From Proteles cristata cristata (lineage: Eukaryota > Chordata > Mammalia > Carnivora > Hyaenidae), in contig JAESUZ010001739.1 of the NCBI GenBank assembly GCA_017311185.1, forward strand, positions 310,001 through 374,000: a DNA stretch of 64,000 nucleotides. The letters are read 5' to 3'. Made by a program: the position numbers and the translations under genes. A model generated the notes under the pieces. The model searched no databases. It was not told the DNA's origin and saw only the letters and a list, made by a program, of their open reading frames with translations. Below, one piece after another: positions 24,265 through 34,501 of the stretch (position 1 is the first letter of the stretch; every line of letters starts with the position of its first letter).

Positions 24265-24791
24265 ATATATTAGCCTCATCTGACTTTCTATATGCTGATG
24301 CTCAGGGCCTTGTTGACCCAGAGAGACTGCCCCTCCCAGGGTTAGCCAATTTCTAGATAGAAAAAGATGCCCATGGATGTGCCTTTCAAACACAAGCAAG
24401 CCAATCCAATGTCCGCAAGCCACCACCTTTTTTATCAGGCTCTCACACTCCAGGCTGCCATCCACCTGTGCTGATCACTCCAGAGCCAGGTCCCAGACCG
24501 TGAGGGACAGCCCCTATGGCCCAGGGCCCACTGAAACCACTCAGCTGCCCATCCTTCACTCGCTTACTCTCCGTCAACCCTCCCTTCCCTGGAATCCACA
24601 ACACAGGCTCTTTTTCCAATTGCCCTGCTCCCCCTTGCTTCCTGACCAGCCTTGGTGCTTCTGTGTGATTCTGCATGGCATGGTGTGCCCCCCACCCTCC
24701 TTCTGGGAACTCTCTACCTTTACGAAGGCAGTCATGTGCTGATTCGCTGGCCTGACCGTACCCGAACAGTATTAAAGCCTATAATAAAACA
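24265..24791 (+). mobile_element. Probable solo LTR inserted in L1M
   Basis: A 527-bp block interrupts one L1M exactly. Its flanks are CCTAG (24260-24264) and CCTGG (24792-24796), compatible with a short duplication of the length endogenous retroviruses make. It ends AATAAAACA with a polyadenylation-type AATAAA at 24783. The pyrimidine-rich, CCAAT-like body (CAAGCCAATCCAATG) resembles ERV1-type LTRs. No internal viral sequence is present, so this looks like a recombined solo LTR. The terminal TG/CA is not intact and the family is unassigned. Confidence 0.5.
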
Positions 24792-24796
24792 CCTGG

Positions 24797-25045
24797 TAGA
24801 GTCAAATTCATAGAGATGGAAAGTAGAATGATGGCTCCCAAAGCTGGGAGAGGGCCGATGGGGAGTTAGTGTTTAATGGGGACCAAGTTTCAGGTAAGGA
24901 TGATAAGAATGTTCTGGAGATGGGTGATGGTGATGGCTATGATGTAAATGTTCATAATACCACTGACTACACACTTAGAATCATTAAAATGGTGTTTGCT
25001 GTATATATGCATATTGTCCCACAATAAAATAAATAAATGGAGAAA
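24797..25045 (+). mobile_element. L1M 3' end, right part of the split element
   Basis: TTCATAGAGATGGAAAGTAG, AATGATGGCTCCCAAAGCTG, AGAATGTTCTGGAGATGGGT and ACACACTTAGAATCATTAAA continue the L1M interrupted at 24264, ending with CCCACAATAAAATAAATAAA. Confidence 0.75.
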
Positions 25046-25059
25046 CAAAAGAAATATAG

Positions 25060-25500
25060 TATATACCCTTGGTAGGATTTGATGAAAAGGACACTTTACC
25101 ACTGTGCACTTCCTCCCCCAAACCCATAGCCCCAGTCTGACCATAAGAAAAACATCAAGCAAACCCCAATTAAGGGACATTCTACAGAATATCTGACCAA
25201 TGCTCCTCAAAACTGTTAAGGTCATCAAAACCAGTGAGATTCTGAGAAACTATCTCAGCTTAGGGGAGCCTAAGAAGATGTGGACATTAAATGTGCTGTA
25301 ATGTGGGGTCATGAATGGCATCTTCGGACAGAAAAAGGACATTAGGGAAAAGTTAAAAAGTCTGAATAATGTATGGATGTTAGTTAATAGTAAAGTATTA
25401 ACTGTACCATGTTAATGTAAAGTGTAAACAAGAGGTGACATGGGATGCAGGGTACATAACTACATTCATAACTATTCTAAAAGAAAGGATTTATGAAAAA
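25060..25500 (+). mobile_element. Old L1M-type 3' UTR fragment
   Basis: CCCCAGTCTGACCATAAGAA, AACATCAAGCAAACCCCAAT, GGGACATTCTACAGAATATC, AGAAAAAGGACATTAGGGAA and GTTAGTTAATAGTAAAGTAT form the remembered order of a mammalian L1M 3' UTR. The fragment at 63395 belongs to the same family. Confidence 0.55.
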
Positions 25501-27789
25501 GAGAGAAGGGGTGGCATGTGAAAATGGAACACACATCCCCACACATCCTTAGACTAACAGAGATGCTGTCTACAACACAATTTATTGCACCTGCTCATTA
25601 ATGAGACAATAAAAGTCCTTAGGGAATAAACACGCAGAGTGTAACACCTGCCACCAAGCACATCCCAGGGACTGTGAAGGCCGCTGATTGAATTTCTGAC
25701 AGTATTATAAGCAAGTGGCACAATGTTTGTCAAACATTGCAAATACATAATGTGAAAAAATTTAACCATTAGAGACTGTCTGCATATATCAGGAAAGAGC
25801 CAAAGTCTCACACTAGACACACATGGCAATGTCCGAGTACTGCCTTCCTACAAAGAAAGGAAAGTGCTGAGCTGCTCCCACTCTTTACCACCCACGACAA
25901 ATGCAACCTCCATGCCCCTCTGAGCCAGGACAGTGCCAAGGTATGATCAATGTCTACTGAACTGGGGGCTGGCAGGAAACTGGATGACATCAGGAGTGAT
26001 GGTGTCATTCATGGACGCTTACAGGTAACTGCAACCACAGACACTCATACCAAAGGAAGAGTGTGCTGGAATTCAGAGAGGTCACTAGGAGGGTGACCTA
26101 CTCAGAAGGACAATCGAACTTGGCCTTGAAGGGCTGGGTAGAATTATGCTATGGACAGAGGGGTGGATGATGTAACAGGCAAGGAGGGCAGCCCGGGACA
26201 GGAGGAGGGTTGTCAGAGCACACCCAGTAGCCCAGGGTGTGGCCAGGCTGGCTCAAGGGGAGGCCTCCAGACAGAGACACTCCTGAGAAGTCAGTGGTTT
26301 CCCAAGAAAACAGATGGAGGAAGGTCAGGGGCCTAGTCAGACCCAGAAAGTCCCGCATTTAACAGTGCCTGATTTCTCCTACTGTCTCCATCCTCAGCAT
26401 GTCCATTACATTTGGTTTTTACTTTACTTATGCCTCTTGTAAAGCTGCTTAGTATGGTAAGTTCCTGGTGTGGACACACGTGGTCTGTATGTCTCCCACT
26501 TGCCTGGCATTCACTCCCCTCTTTATGGCAATAGTCACTGATTTTCTCTTACACACCCACTCCTCCCCAACTTCCTGACTGCAAGACCCAGGTGGGATCC
26601 CCTCAATTTCCAAAGGAAACACAGGCTCTAAACCTGAGCCAACTGCTGCCATGGTCACCAGCCCTTACAACCAAGAAAGTGAATCTCACATGTTCTGCAA
26701 ACACTGCCAGAAATGATTCCAGAAAGGCTTCCAGAAAGAAGACAATGACCTTACACCATGCTGCTCCTGTGAAAATACCCTGGAGCTGCCCCACCATCAC
26801 AAGGAGTTCCAGGTGAGGCTCAGTGGGAGAAAGAAATGAAGTCTGACGTGTCACCTGGGCCATGAATCCAGCCCCAACAGATGCCACCTACTTTCAGTAC
26901 ATTCAATCCCTAAGCCACTACATCACTTTCTTTCTCTGTTTGGGCAGGTTTGAGGTAGGTTTTCCATCTCTTCCAAGCATAATAGGAATCCTCATTCACT
27001 TCTTATAACCAGCTATTTCTTACCAGGCCATCAGCTTCTTGAGGCATCAAGCATGTCATACACCTCTGAGGATGCTCAAAGAGTGAACAGAATGCCCTCC
27101 ATATGGTACATCCTACAAGCGCTGGGACTGCACTGGGCTGTGGCAAGGTGGGGGGTGGAGACATGGGAAGGCCTAGTGGTTCCAGGAAAAATGAGGAAAA
27201 TCTAAGAGACACCACAACACAAAGTCATCCTAAAGAACAGGAAAGAACTGAACCATCAAGGGTTTAGGAGAGGCCACTGCTCCACACAGAACTGGGAAGA
27301 ACCAGGGAGACAGATAACAGCTTCTATTTGGGAAAAGATGCTTCCTCCATGTCCTCCCAGAAATGAGAAGGTAGTTTGTTTGGAGTCAAGATGATGAGAC
27401 AATAGTTAGGCAGAAGAATTGGTTAGGTCTGTTTTTCATGACAAAGTAATACCTCTAATATTAAAACCACATTTTGGTGATTCATTGTGGTTAGCTCCAA
27501 CACATTAGAATTTGGTCTCTTTAAAAATAAACTTGAAGCTCACTTATAAATATTAAAGCTAAGGACAACTGCAGAGACCTGCTCCTATCCCTCTCTGCAA
27601 TATTTATAGGAAAGAAGTAAAGCATGAAGGTAATTTCAGCTGCCGCACTGGCTGGGTGTTGCAGAGGGGCTCAGAGCTTCCCACGTGGGACACCAACCTC
27701 TGATCTTGGCTTTCAGGAAAAAACTCCACAATGGGCATCTGCATTGACCAGGCTGGGTAGGTGGCCTGCAAGGCCCTTTGGAAAACCTC
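25501..27789. other. Mostly unique; weak L2-like patch and RUNX-type pair
   Basis: No gene is supported. 26080-26240 is weakly L2-like in antisense (GGCCTTGAAGGGCTGGGTAG). 27440-27610 is repeat-free and AT-rich with two RUNX-type sites in inverted orientation (AACCACA at 27465-27471, TGTGGTT at 27486-27492) and MEF2-like A/T runs. This could be a regulatory element, but only by inference. Confidence 0.35.
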
Positions 27790-28097
27790 CAAATGCATGG
27801 AGGTTAAAGAACATCCTACTAAAGAATGAATGGGTCAACCAGGCAATTAAATAAGAAATTTAAAAATATATGGAAACAAATGAAAATGAAAACACAACAG
27901 TGTAAACACTTTGGGATGCAGCAAAGGCAGTCCTAAGAGGAAAATACATTGCAATCCAGGCCTATCTCAAGAAACAAAAGAAAAATCCCCAATACAAAAT
28001 CTAACAGCACACCTAAAGGAACTAGAAGCAGAATAGCAAAGAAACCCCAAGGTGAGAAGAAGAGAAATAATAAAGATTAGAGCAGAAATAAACAATA
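27790..28097 (+). mobile_element. Carnivore L1 ORF2 fragment, sense
   Basis: ATGCATGGAGGTTAAAGAAC, AGAATGAATGGGTCAACCAG, GGGATGCAGCAAAGGCAGTC, TACATTGCAATCCAGGCCTA and AAAGGAACTAGAAGCAGAAT match the ORF2 linker between endonuclease and RT. The fragment ends abruptly against antisense L1 at about 28098. Divergence is moderate. Confidence 0.85.
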
Positions 28098-29290
28098 TTT
28101 TTTTCTTCTTTTTTGCTTTTGGTGTTATATTAAGAAATCATTACCTAATACAAAGTCAACATAACACTCAGTGCTCATCCCCACAAGTGTCCTCCTCCAT
28201 GCCCATCCCTCCTCCCCCCCACATCCATCAGTCCTCAGTTTTTGTCAGCATTCAAGAGTCTCTCATGGTTTGCCTCTCTCCCTTACGTGGAAACTAATTT
28301 GACAATAAACTATTTGTAGAAAAAAAAAAAAAAAGACTTTCAGCTCTGTTTGCTTCTAAGGATTTTATAAGACATTTATGTTTAGGTTTTAGCTCTTATG
28401 TTTAGGTCATGGAGCCATTTTGAGTTAAATTTTGTATATGGTGTTAGGTAAGGGTCAAGCTTCTTTCTTTTGCATGTGGACATCCCCCAGCAGCATTCGT
28501 TGAAAAGATTGTCTTTTCTTCAATGAATGGTCCGCACACCCTGTCAAAAATCTTTTAACCATATATGTGAGGGTTTATTCCTAGGTTCTCTGCTCCATTC
28601 CCTTAGTCTATATGTCTACCGTGATGCCAGTGCCATAGTGTTTTGATTATTCTAACTTTGTAGTACATTTTAAAATTAGGAAGTCTGTCCTCCAACTTTG
28701 TTCTTCTCTTCAAGATTGTTTTGGCTATTCGGGATGGCTAGATATTCCACAGGAATTTTAGAATTTTTTTTCTAAAAAATTCCAGAAAACAGCATTGGGA
28801 TTTTGACAGAGACTGCACTAAAATCGTAGATTGCTTTGGGGAGTACTGTCATTGTAAAAGAATTAAGTCTTCCAGTCCATGAACATAGGATTTCTTCCCA
28901 TCCATGTCAGAAATGTTTTGTAGTTTGCAGTGTATAAGTCTTTTGTCTCCTTGGTTAAATTTATTCCCAAGTATTTTATTCTTTTGGATATTATTGTATA
29001 TGGAATTGGTTTTTTATTCTCTTTTCATATTGTTCTTTGCAAGCATATAGAAATACAACTGTATTTTGAGTGTTGATTTTACATCCTGCAACTCTGCTGA
29101 ATTTCTTTATTGGCTCTAAAACCATTTTTGAGAATTCTTTATAGTTATATCTAGTTATACATAGGATATGCCACCTGCAAACAAATAATTTTTCTTCTTC
29201 CTTTCCAGCTTGGGTGCCTCTTATTTCTTTTTCTTGCCTAATTTCTCTGGCTAGAACTTCCACTACTATGTTGAATAGAAATGGCTGTCC
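28098..29290 (-). mobile_element. L1M ORF2 antisense, split by a nested L1
   Basis: 28098-28158 and 28336-29290 are consecutive parts of antisense ORF2: CTTTTGGTGTTATATTAAGA before the break, then CATTTTGAGTTAAATTTTGT, CAAGATTGTTTTGGCTATTC, AATTTATTCCCAAGTATTTT and CATCCTGCAACTCTGCTGAA. On the minus strand, 28991-29263 still reads EVLAREIRQEKEI at the RT region. A young 5'-truncated L1 occupies 28159-28335. Confidence 0.85.
28159..28335 (+). mobile_element. Short L1 3' end with 5' inversion, nested
   Basis: 28159-28286 is inverted 3' UTR (reverse complement reads GGCAAACCATGAGAGACTC then GAGCACTGAGTGTTATG). 28287-28335 is the direct terminus GTGGAAACTAATTTGACAAT plus AAACTATTTGTAG and poly-A. 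The two pieces are contiguous in the consensus, as in twin priming. The terminus is the same variant as the L1 tail at 47402. The target-site duplication is unclear. Confidence 0.85.
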
Positions 29291-30255
29291 TTTCTACTTT
29301 TGGAATATTCAAATGTTCATTATTTTATTAAATAACAGTAAAAAAAATAATGTTTTCTTTGGTAAAATGAAGAGGTGGAAACTATGTAGTCACACAAAAT
29401 GTTTTTGGAAATGATGCTGAGCCAAAAACAAATAGTGATCAAAAATGAAAGTTTGACCAGAATTCTACTGAATACCTTCAAGGAAGCTCCCCTGCAAGCT
29501 CTGGCAATGGTACCTCCAGGCAATGGTGCCTCCTCTACCCCCATCTGCAGGTGAAGCATGGAACAAGGGAGACTGAGACTCCCCAAGCCCAATCAAGTAG
29601 GCCACCACTTGAGGATGAGTTGAAAAGCATCCAAATCAACCTCAGTTACATGAGGACATGAGCACCAAATAGCACTCTAACCAAGAAAGAAGGATCAGTT
29701 CCCACAAATGACATAATCCCAGAAAAAAACAGGAAAAGAAATACACTGGTCTACAAGCTTAGATGGTAGCACAGAAGGCAGAGCTCCCACTTGATTCTGG
29801 CAGAGTAAACAAGGTGGAAGCACATGTGGGCTCTGAAGAGGCTGGCACATGGCCCCTTTCCCACCCAGAAGAATAGGTCATCCTCCCTCACCTGTCCCTT
29901 TGTCATGTGGGTCCTCATGGGTCACACAGAACTTGGGAAGCCTTGCCCCTTGCTCTCTCCATCCCTACCCCTTTCATGTATGCCACACATTGAGGGGGAA
30001 AAGATCAGGAACAGATAGCAGTGGCAAGTAAAAAAGGCTTGCAGGGCAATAAGGTGGCAATAGGAAGGGGAAAGAGCTGAGTTCAGGAGGAGCCATGAGG
30101 AGACTGACAACTAAGGCTGAGATAGAAATCCTGGGATCCCCAGGGAGAGAGACACTAGAGTAGAATTATTACTGAACCAGAAGTCTGGCTCCAAGCCAAG
30201 TAGCTTCCTGATCTCTGCCTTTTCATATCCACAGGGGACAACATCCAGCCCATCC
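29291..30255. other. No recognised element
   Basis: No supported gene or named repeat. An A-rich run lies near 29340-29350. Confidence 0.4.
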
Positions 30256-30258
30256 AGT

Positions 30259-30320
30259 CCACCCACAGAGTGGGTGGGGTGAGGATAAATAAGGCAAGAC
30301 ACATACAACAGCTTGAGAAC
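30259..30320 (+). promoter_or_regulatory. Possible TATA-type promoter
   Basis: A perfect inverted repeat CCACCCA/TGGGTGG with a 5-bp loop (30259-30277) overlaps a CACCC/GTGGGTGGGG box of the KLF type. It is followed by a TATA-like GATAAATA at 30284-30291, which would place a start site near 30315. A Kozak-like ATG follows at 30361. Motif-level evidence only; no expression data. Confidence 0.25.
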
Positions 30321-30421
30321 TCTGATTCACTCTACAACACAGTGTTGTTCCCGAACAGCCATGGATCCTACCCAGTGCCATCTCCTTGGATGCTCTATGC
30401 TCCTTCTCCTCCAGTACCCAG
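30315..30421 (+). other. Candidate orphan first exon with signal-peptide-like start
   Basis: ACAGCCATGG is a strong start context. The 61 coding bases encode a peptide that begins MDPTQC and contains the hydrophobic run SMLLLLQ, signal-peptide-like, and end at CCCAG|GTGAGG, a good splice donor at 30422. A TATA-like box lies 77 bp upstream of the ATG. I do not recognise the protein and have no second exon, so chance or a decayed gene remains plausible. The downstream sequence is MIR-like. Confidence 0.22.
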
Positions 30422-30459
30422 GTGAGGCTGGAAGGCATCCTTCTCACCATGGTTCAGTG

Positions 30460-30615
30460 AGAGAAGACTTGGCTGGGAATCAGAGGCCAGGGCTGGGGGG
30501 TCTTTTCCCAACTTTGCATGGATTTAGCCGGTGACCCTAGGGACAGCCGTTGCTGCCATGATGCTCAGTCCCACCATCTGTAAAGGAGGGATCAGTCTAG
30601 ATCTGTGGTCCCTAA
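30460..30615 (+). mobile_element. MIR-like SINE, sense
   Basis: ACTTGGCTGGGAATCAGAGG, CCCAACTTTGCATGGATTTA, GCCGGTGACCCTAGGGACAG, CCACCATCTGTAAAGGAGGG and ATCAGTCTAGATCTGTGGTC follow MIR/MIR3 order. It is diverged. Confidence 0.6.
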
Positions 30616-30826
30616 CCAGGGGAAAGGACAAAACACATGGCAATGTCAATACAAATGGAAGGGGAGTGACAGGCACAAAGGAAAAAAGGTGCTTCATACC
30701 AGTGGCTTTCAGAAAGTTCTCCCTGGGTCAGTAGCACCAGTGTCCCCTGGAAACTTGTTAGAAATGCAGGTTCCAAGAAGGCCCTACCCACATCTAGACC
30801 TACTGTTTTAGAAACTCAGGGGTGGG

Positions 30827-31398
30827 TCTATTTTTAATTTTGAAGAACCTCCATACTGTCTTCCAGCAATTGCACTAATAGGAACTTATCCAAAGAATAC
30901 AAAAATGCTGATTTGAAGGGGCACATGTACCCCCAATGTGTATAGCAGTGCTATCAATACTAGCCAAATTATGCAAAGAGCCCACATGTCCATCGACTGA
31001 TGAATGGCTAAAGAAGATGTGGTATATGTATACAACAGAATACTACTCAGTGATGAAAAAAAAAAAATGAAATCGCCATTTGTAACAAAATGGATGTAAT
31101 TGGAGGGTATTATGCTAAGGGAAAGAAACCAGTCAGGAAAAGACAGATATATGTTTTCACTCATATGTGGAATTTGAGAAACTTAATAGAAGACCATGGG
31201 GAAAGGGAAGAGGGAAAAAATAGTTATAAACAGAAAGGGATGCGAACCATAAGAGACACATGGGTGAAACAGGGACTTGTTGGGACGGGCACTGGGTGTT
31301 GTATGTAAGTGATGAATAACTAGAATCTACTCCCAAAGCCAAGAGTATATTGTATATACTGTATGTTAGCTAACTGGCCAATAAATTATATATATTTT
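30827..31398 (+). mobile_element. Carnivore L1 3' end
   Basis: GAACCTCCATACTGTCTTCC, GGCACATGTACCCCCAATGT, CATCGACTGATGAATGGCTA, TTCACTCATATGTGGAATTT, a 3' UTR with GGGCACTGGGTGTTGTATGT, and a tail GGCCAATAAATTATATATAT. A 12-bp A run at 31059-31070 and frame breaks make it non-coding. Confidence 0.88.
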
Positions 31399-31541
31399 TA
31401 AAATCCTAAAGAAAAGTAGAGAAAAGGGTTTAATGAACCCCCATGTATATTCACCTCCTAGACAGAACAATTAAAATTTTTTTTGATGAAGTAAAAAAAA
31501 AAACTACATAAAACAAAAAAAAAATCAAAACGAAAAAACAG
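31399..31541. other. A-rich spacer between two L1 tails
   Basis: It contains GTTTAATGAACCCCCATGTA, a fragment of an unassigned old repeat, then poly-T/poly-A runs. It separates two L1 3' UTRs in the same orientation. Confidence 0.4.
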
Positions 31542-31775
31542 AGAGGGAGGCAAACCATAAGAGACTCTTAAATACAGAGAAAAAACTGAGGGTTTCTGGA
31601 GGGAAGGTGGGTGGATGGATGGGCTAGATGGGTGATGGGGATTAAGAAGGGTGCTTTTTGGGATGAGCACTGGGTGTCATATGTAAGAGATGAATCGCTG
31701 GGCTCTATTCTTGAAGCCAAGATATATTATATGTTGACTAACTTGAATATAAATAATAATAATTTTTTAAAAAGA
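31542..31775 (+). mobile_element. Second carnivore L1 3' UTR
   Basis: GGGAGGCAAACCATAAGAGA, CTTTTTGGGATGAGCACTGG, GTAAGAGATGAATCGCTGGG, CTTGAAGCCAAGATATATTA and CTAACTTGAATATAAATAAT match a carnivore L1 3' UTR variant distinct from the neighbour at 30827. It is strongly 5'-truncated. Confidence 0.88.
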
Positions 31776-31864
31776 AGCTCGCAGGTGGGAAATAGCAATC
31801 TGTATTTTCACAAGCTCCAGGTGATCCTGATGCATTTACAAGTTTGAGAAGTGGTACTCCAAAG

Positions 31865-32012
<148 letters not shown>

Positions 32013-32069
32013 ACTTGCAGGTATAAAAACAAGCTTCATGACCTCAGGAGTCAAATATCTGTACTTCAA

Positions 32070-32200
32070 GCTGTGACTTCATGGATAGGTTGCTTAACCT
32101 CTTTGAACCCAAACTTTCTCAACTACAAAATAGGGACAATCCATCCCCTACATCTTAGGGTTGTCATGAAGGAGAAGCCATGCCCATGAAGGATGCAGAA
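32070..32200 (+). mobile_element. MIR SINE, sense
   Basis: GGATAGGTTGCTTAACCTCT, TTGAACCCAAACTTTCTCAA, CTACAAAATAGGGACAATCC and CATCTTAGGGTTGTCATGAA give the MIR core and 3' order. Confidence 0.78.
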
Positions 32201-33062
32201 CAACGTCTTTGGAACCGCTTGCCATTCTACTACTTTTCTGTGTCCATCTCCTCCACATAAGTGGGAATCACACATCTCTGTGGCCAACACCACAGGCTCT
32301 CATAGGATTAAAATAGAAATGTTCCTTCTGCTCCGAGAACTGGCACATGTCCTCCCAACATGGGAGATGGTACACCTCAGCCTGGTGGACATGCAATTCC
32401 TTTGGAGTGTCAACCCCCCCGCCCCTCCCGCTTCTCTTTGGCCACTAAGCTCTAAACTCAAGGAATTCAGAAAATGTGTTGAATGTTAACTTCTCTGGGT
32501 TCATGGGGCTTTTTTAGCCCTGTTCTCTCCTTTGATCTAATCTCCATCTATATTTTTCTAATTGTATTAATAATGGGTTGCTGTTGTTTAAAGAATCACT
32601 TTAAATTTAATTGTAGACAGGCAAAGGAGCATTAAATAAACATGAAATGTAGTAAAGCCCTAGTGAGCAGCTTTTTGTTTTCACTCAGAGAAAAGATGCT
32701 AAAGTAAGGCTAACACGAAAGCAGAGTAGGAAAACAGCACCACCCTCCACTGTGTGGTACATATCAGCATGCAACCTGAAGCTTGGTGTTGCTTTTTGAC
32801 TAAGAGAGGGGAGGTGGTAAGGCTCTGTCTTGTCCAAGATATGAAAAGGTCTATTGGTTGATTCTGTGGTCAGAGGAGCCAGGAACACACAGCTTTCATC
32901 TGTTCCCCTGATTCTGCCTAGTAAGAGGCACCTCATAGACCCATACGGCAGAAAGGAAGTGGAAACTGAAGCCCAGTTTTGTGAAGCATAACATTTTCAC
33001 TCAGAGGCTATTTCTAGAACATTCCATCCAGCAACTCAGAAGCTCATATTTCAGATCAAACG
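32201..33062. other. No recognised element
   Basis: No gene or repeat is supported. A C-rich run lies at 32411-32430. Confidence 0.4.
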
Positions 33063-33078
33063 AAGAACAACTTCTGAT

Positions 33079-33334
33079 TGGGGCGCCTGGGTGGCTTAGT
33101 CGGTTAAGCATCTGTCTTTCGCTTAGGTCATGATCTTGCGGTTCGTGGGTTCGAGCCCCGCGTCGGGCTCTGTGCTGACTGCCAGCCCAGAGCCTGGAGC
33201 CTGTTTCAGAGTCTGTGACTCCCTCTCTCTCTGACCCTCCCCTGCTCACACTGTCTCTCTCTCTCTCCTAGAAATAAATAAAACATTAAAAAAAATTTTT
33301 TTAAAAAAAAGTAAAATTGCTTAAAAAAAAAAAA
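33079..33334 (+). mobile_element. Young feliform CAN SINE, perfect 16-bp duplication
   Basis: AAGAACAACTTCTGAT occurs at 33063-33078 and 33335-33350 without mismatch. The A box is TGGCTTAGTCGG (33092-33103) and the B box GGTTCGAGCC (33148-33157). It has the CTGACTGCCAG and CCTAGAAATAAATAAAACAT signatures, and an unusually long, interrupted A/T-rich tail (about 60 bp). Confidence 0.97.
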
Positions 33335-33350
33335 AAGAACAACTTCTGAT

Positions 33351-34296
33351 GAAGTAGAAGAAATCCACACCTTTCTTTCAGCCACAAAAACAAGGGCCAG
33401 GAGAGCCAAGAAGCTCCAAATACTGAAACATACTTTCTTATGTTATGTCATATGAATAAGCCCTGATTAAAACTAGATTTTGTCACACCTCTTAGAAAAA
33501 AGGTGGTGAGGCCAGGCAGGATTTTTTATTTATTTATTTTAAGGCAGAAAGGGGATTAAAGTAGTTTTCTGTCTCAACTCCGTTTCTAAAACCCTCTAGC
33601 CTGACTCCTGTGGCCACCTTCACCACGGCCTACCCTCAGTGTGTACCTCATTCTCTGCAAGGTCCACCGGCCCAGGGGAAGGCAGGGAACAGGAGCAACA
33701 GCAGAAGCCCTGGAGGGGAAGGGACAAGCAAGCGCTCCTGGTTGACCTGCCCCAGAAGGCCTCCAGGAGTCAGGCAGCACCTCTTGTGCAGGGCCAGGAA
33801 GAGATGCCCTGGCAGAGTGCAGAGGGGCAGCCTGAGGGCACATTTAACTCCCCTTTGTGACCAAAGGACAGCACAGAGGTCCTTCTGAAGTAATCTTGCC
33901 AGCTCGGTGCTGACTGCGTGCTGGGCTTGGTCCACCCAAGCACCGCTCCTTCCTAAAGGCCTCCCTGATATGCCACTTCCAGTAAGAACTGCATTCCCTG
34001 TTTCCTTTTCAATCGTATTTTTCACTCCTTATAAGAAGCTTCAAAGGTAGAAATTAGGCAAGTCATAAATAAATGAGCCAGGGAAGGAAGTTCTCACACA
34101 ATCACATCTGTGCAACAGGCTGGCCTGTCTGATCCACACCAGTGAGAAAGTCAGAACAGACCAAAGAGAGAGCAAGTCCAAAGGCCAAGTGTGCACTTGC
34201 CAACCTTCTGCCCATGCTAATCATGCACATAATGGCTTGCAAAGGGCTCAGTGTGCCCTGTGGAACCATGCCTCACTGTAGTTTGACAAAGGCTAG
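33351..34296. other. No recognised element
   Basis: 33600-33970 is relatively GC-rich with overlapping frames of 85-125 codons on both strands, none recognisable. No repeat family is identified. Confidence 0.4.
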
Positions 34297-34333
34297 ATGA
34301 GACAAAGGAATGCTGGCTGGTCAGCAGGAAGCT

Positions 34334-34430
34334 ACAGACATGGCCAGGAACCCATAAATGTGGCCAAGAACCACAGACATGGCCAGGAACCCACAAGACG
34401 TTGCCAAGAACCCACAGACATGGTCAGGAG
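34334..34430. repeat. Minisatellite, ~40-bp unit, about 2.5 copies
   Basis: The unit CAGACATGGCCAGGAACCCA followed by a GTGGCCAAGAACC-like half repeats at about 34336, 34375 and 34416 with a few mismatches. Each unit looks like two related ~20-bp halves. It produces a repetitive spurious frame containing GQEP and HGQEP. Confidence 0.85.
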
Positions 34431-34501
34431 GCAAGTCTATGCAAGGGAAACAGAGGTAGGACACCAATATCTCTCCTCATTTAGAACTAGCATAACAGGG
34501 G

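Larger units (their letters stand above)
30700..31856 (-). mobile_element. MER5A-like hAT-Charlie transposon split by L1 3' ends
   Basis: 30700-30826 (CAGTGGCTTTCAGAAAGTTC, GGAAACTTGTTAGAAATGCA, ACTGTTTTAGAAACTCAGGG) and 31781-31856 (AGCAATCTGTATTTTCACAA, CAGGTGATCCTGATGCATTT, AGTTTGAGAAGTGGTAC) together form one antisense MER5A of about 190 bp with CAGTGGTT-type terminal inverted repeats. The intervening ~950 bp is L1. GGTGGG occurs at both break points (30821-30826, 31784-31789), a possible imperfect duplication. Confidence 0.8.

Noticed and set aside
24377..24742. A 121-codon open frame inside the solo LTR as a viral gene
   Set aside because: It lies entirely within the LTR and has no retroviral domain.
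33092..33157. Possible tRNA gene
   Set aside because: It is a SINE head, bounded by a perfect target-site duplication.
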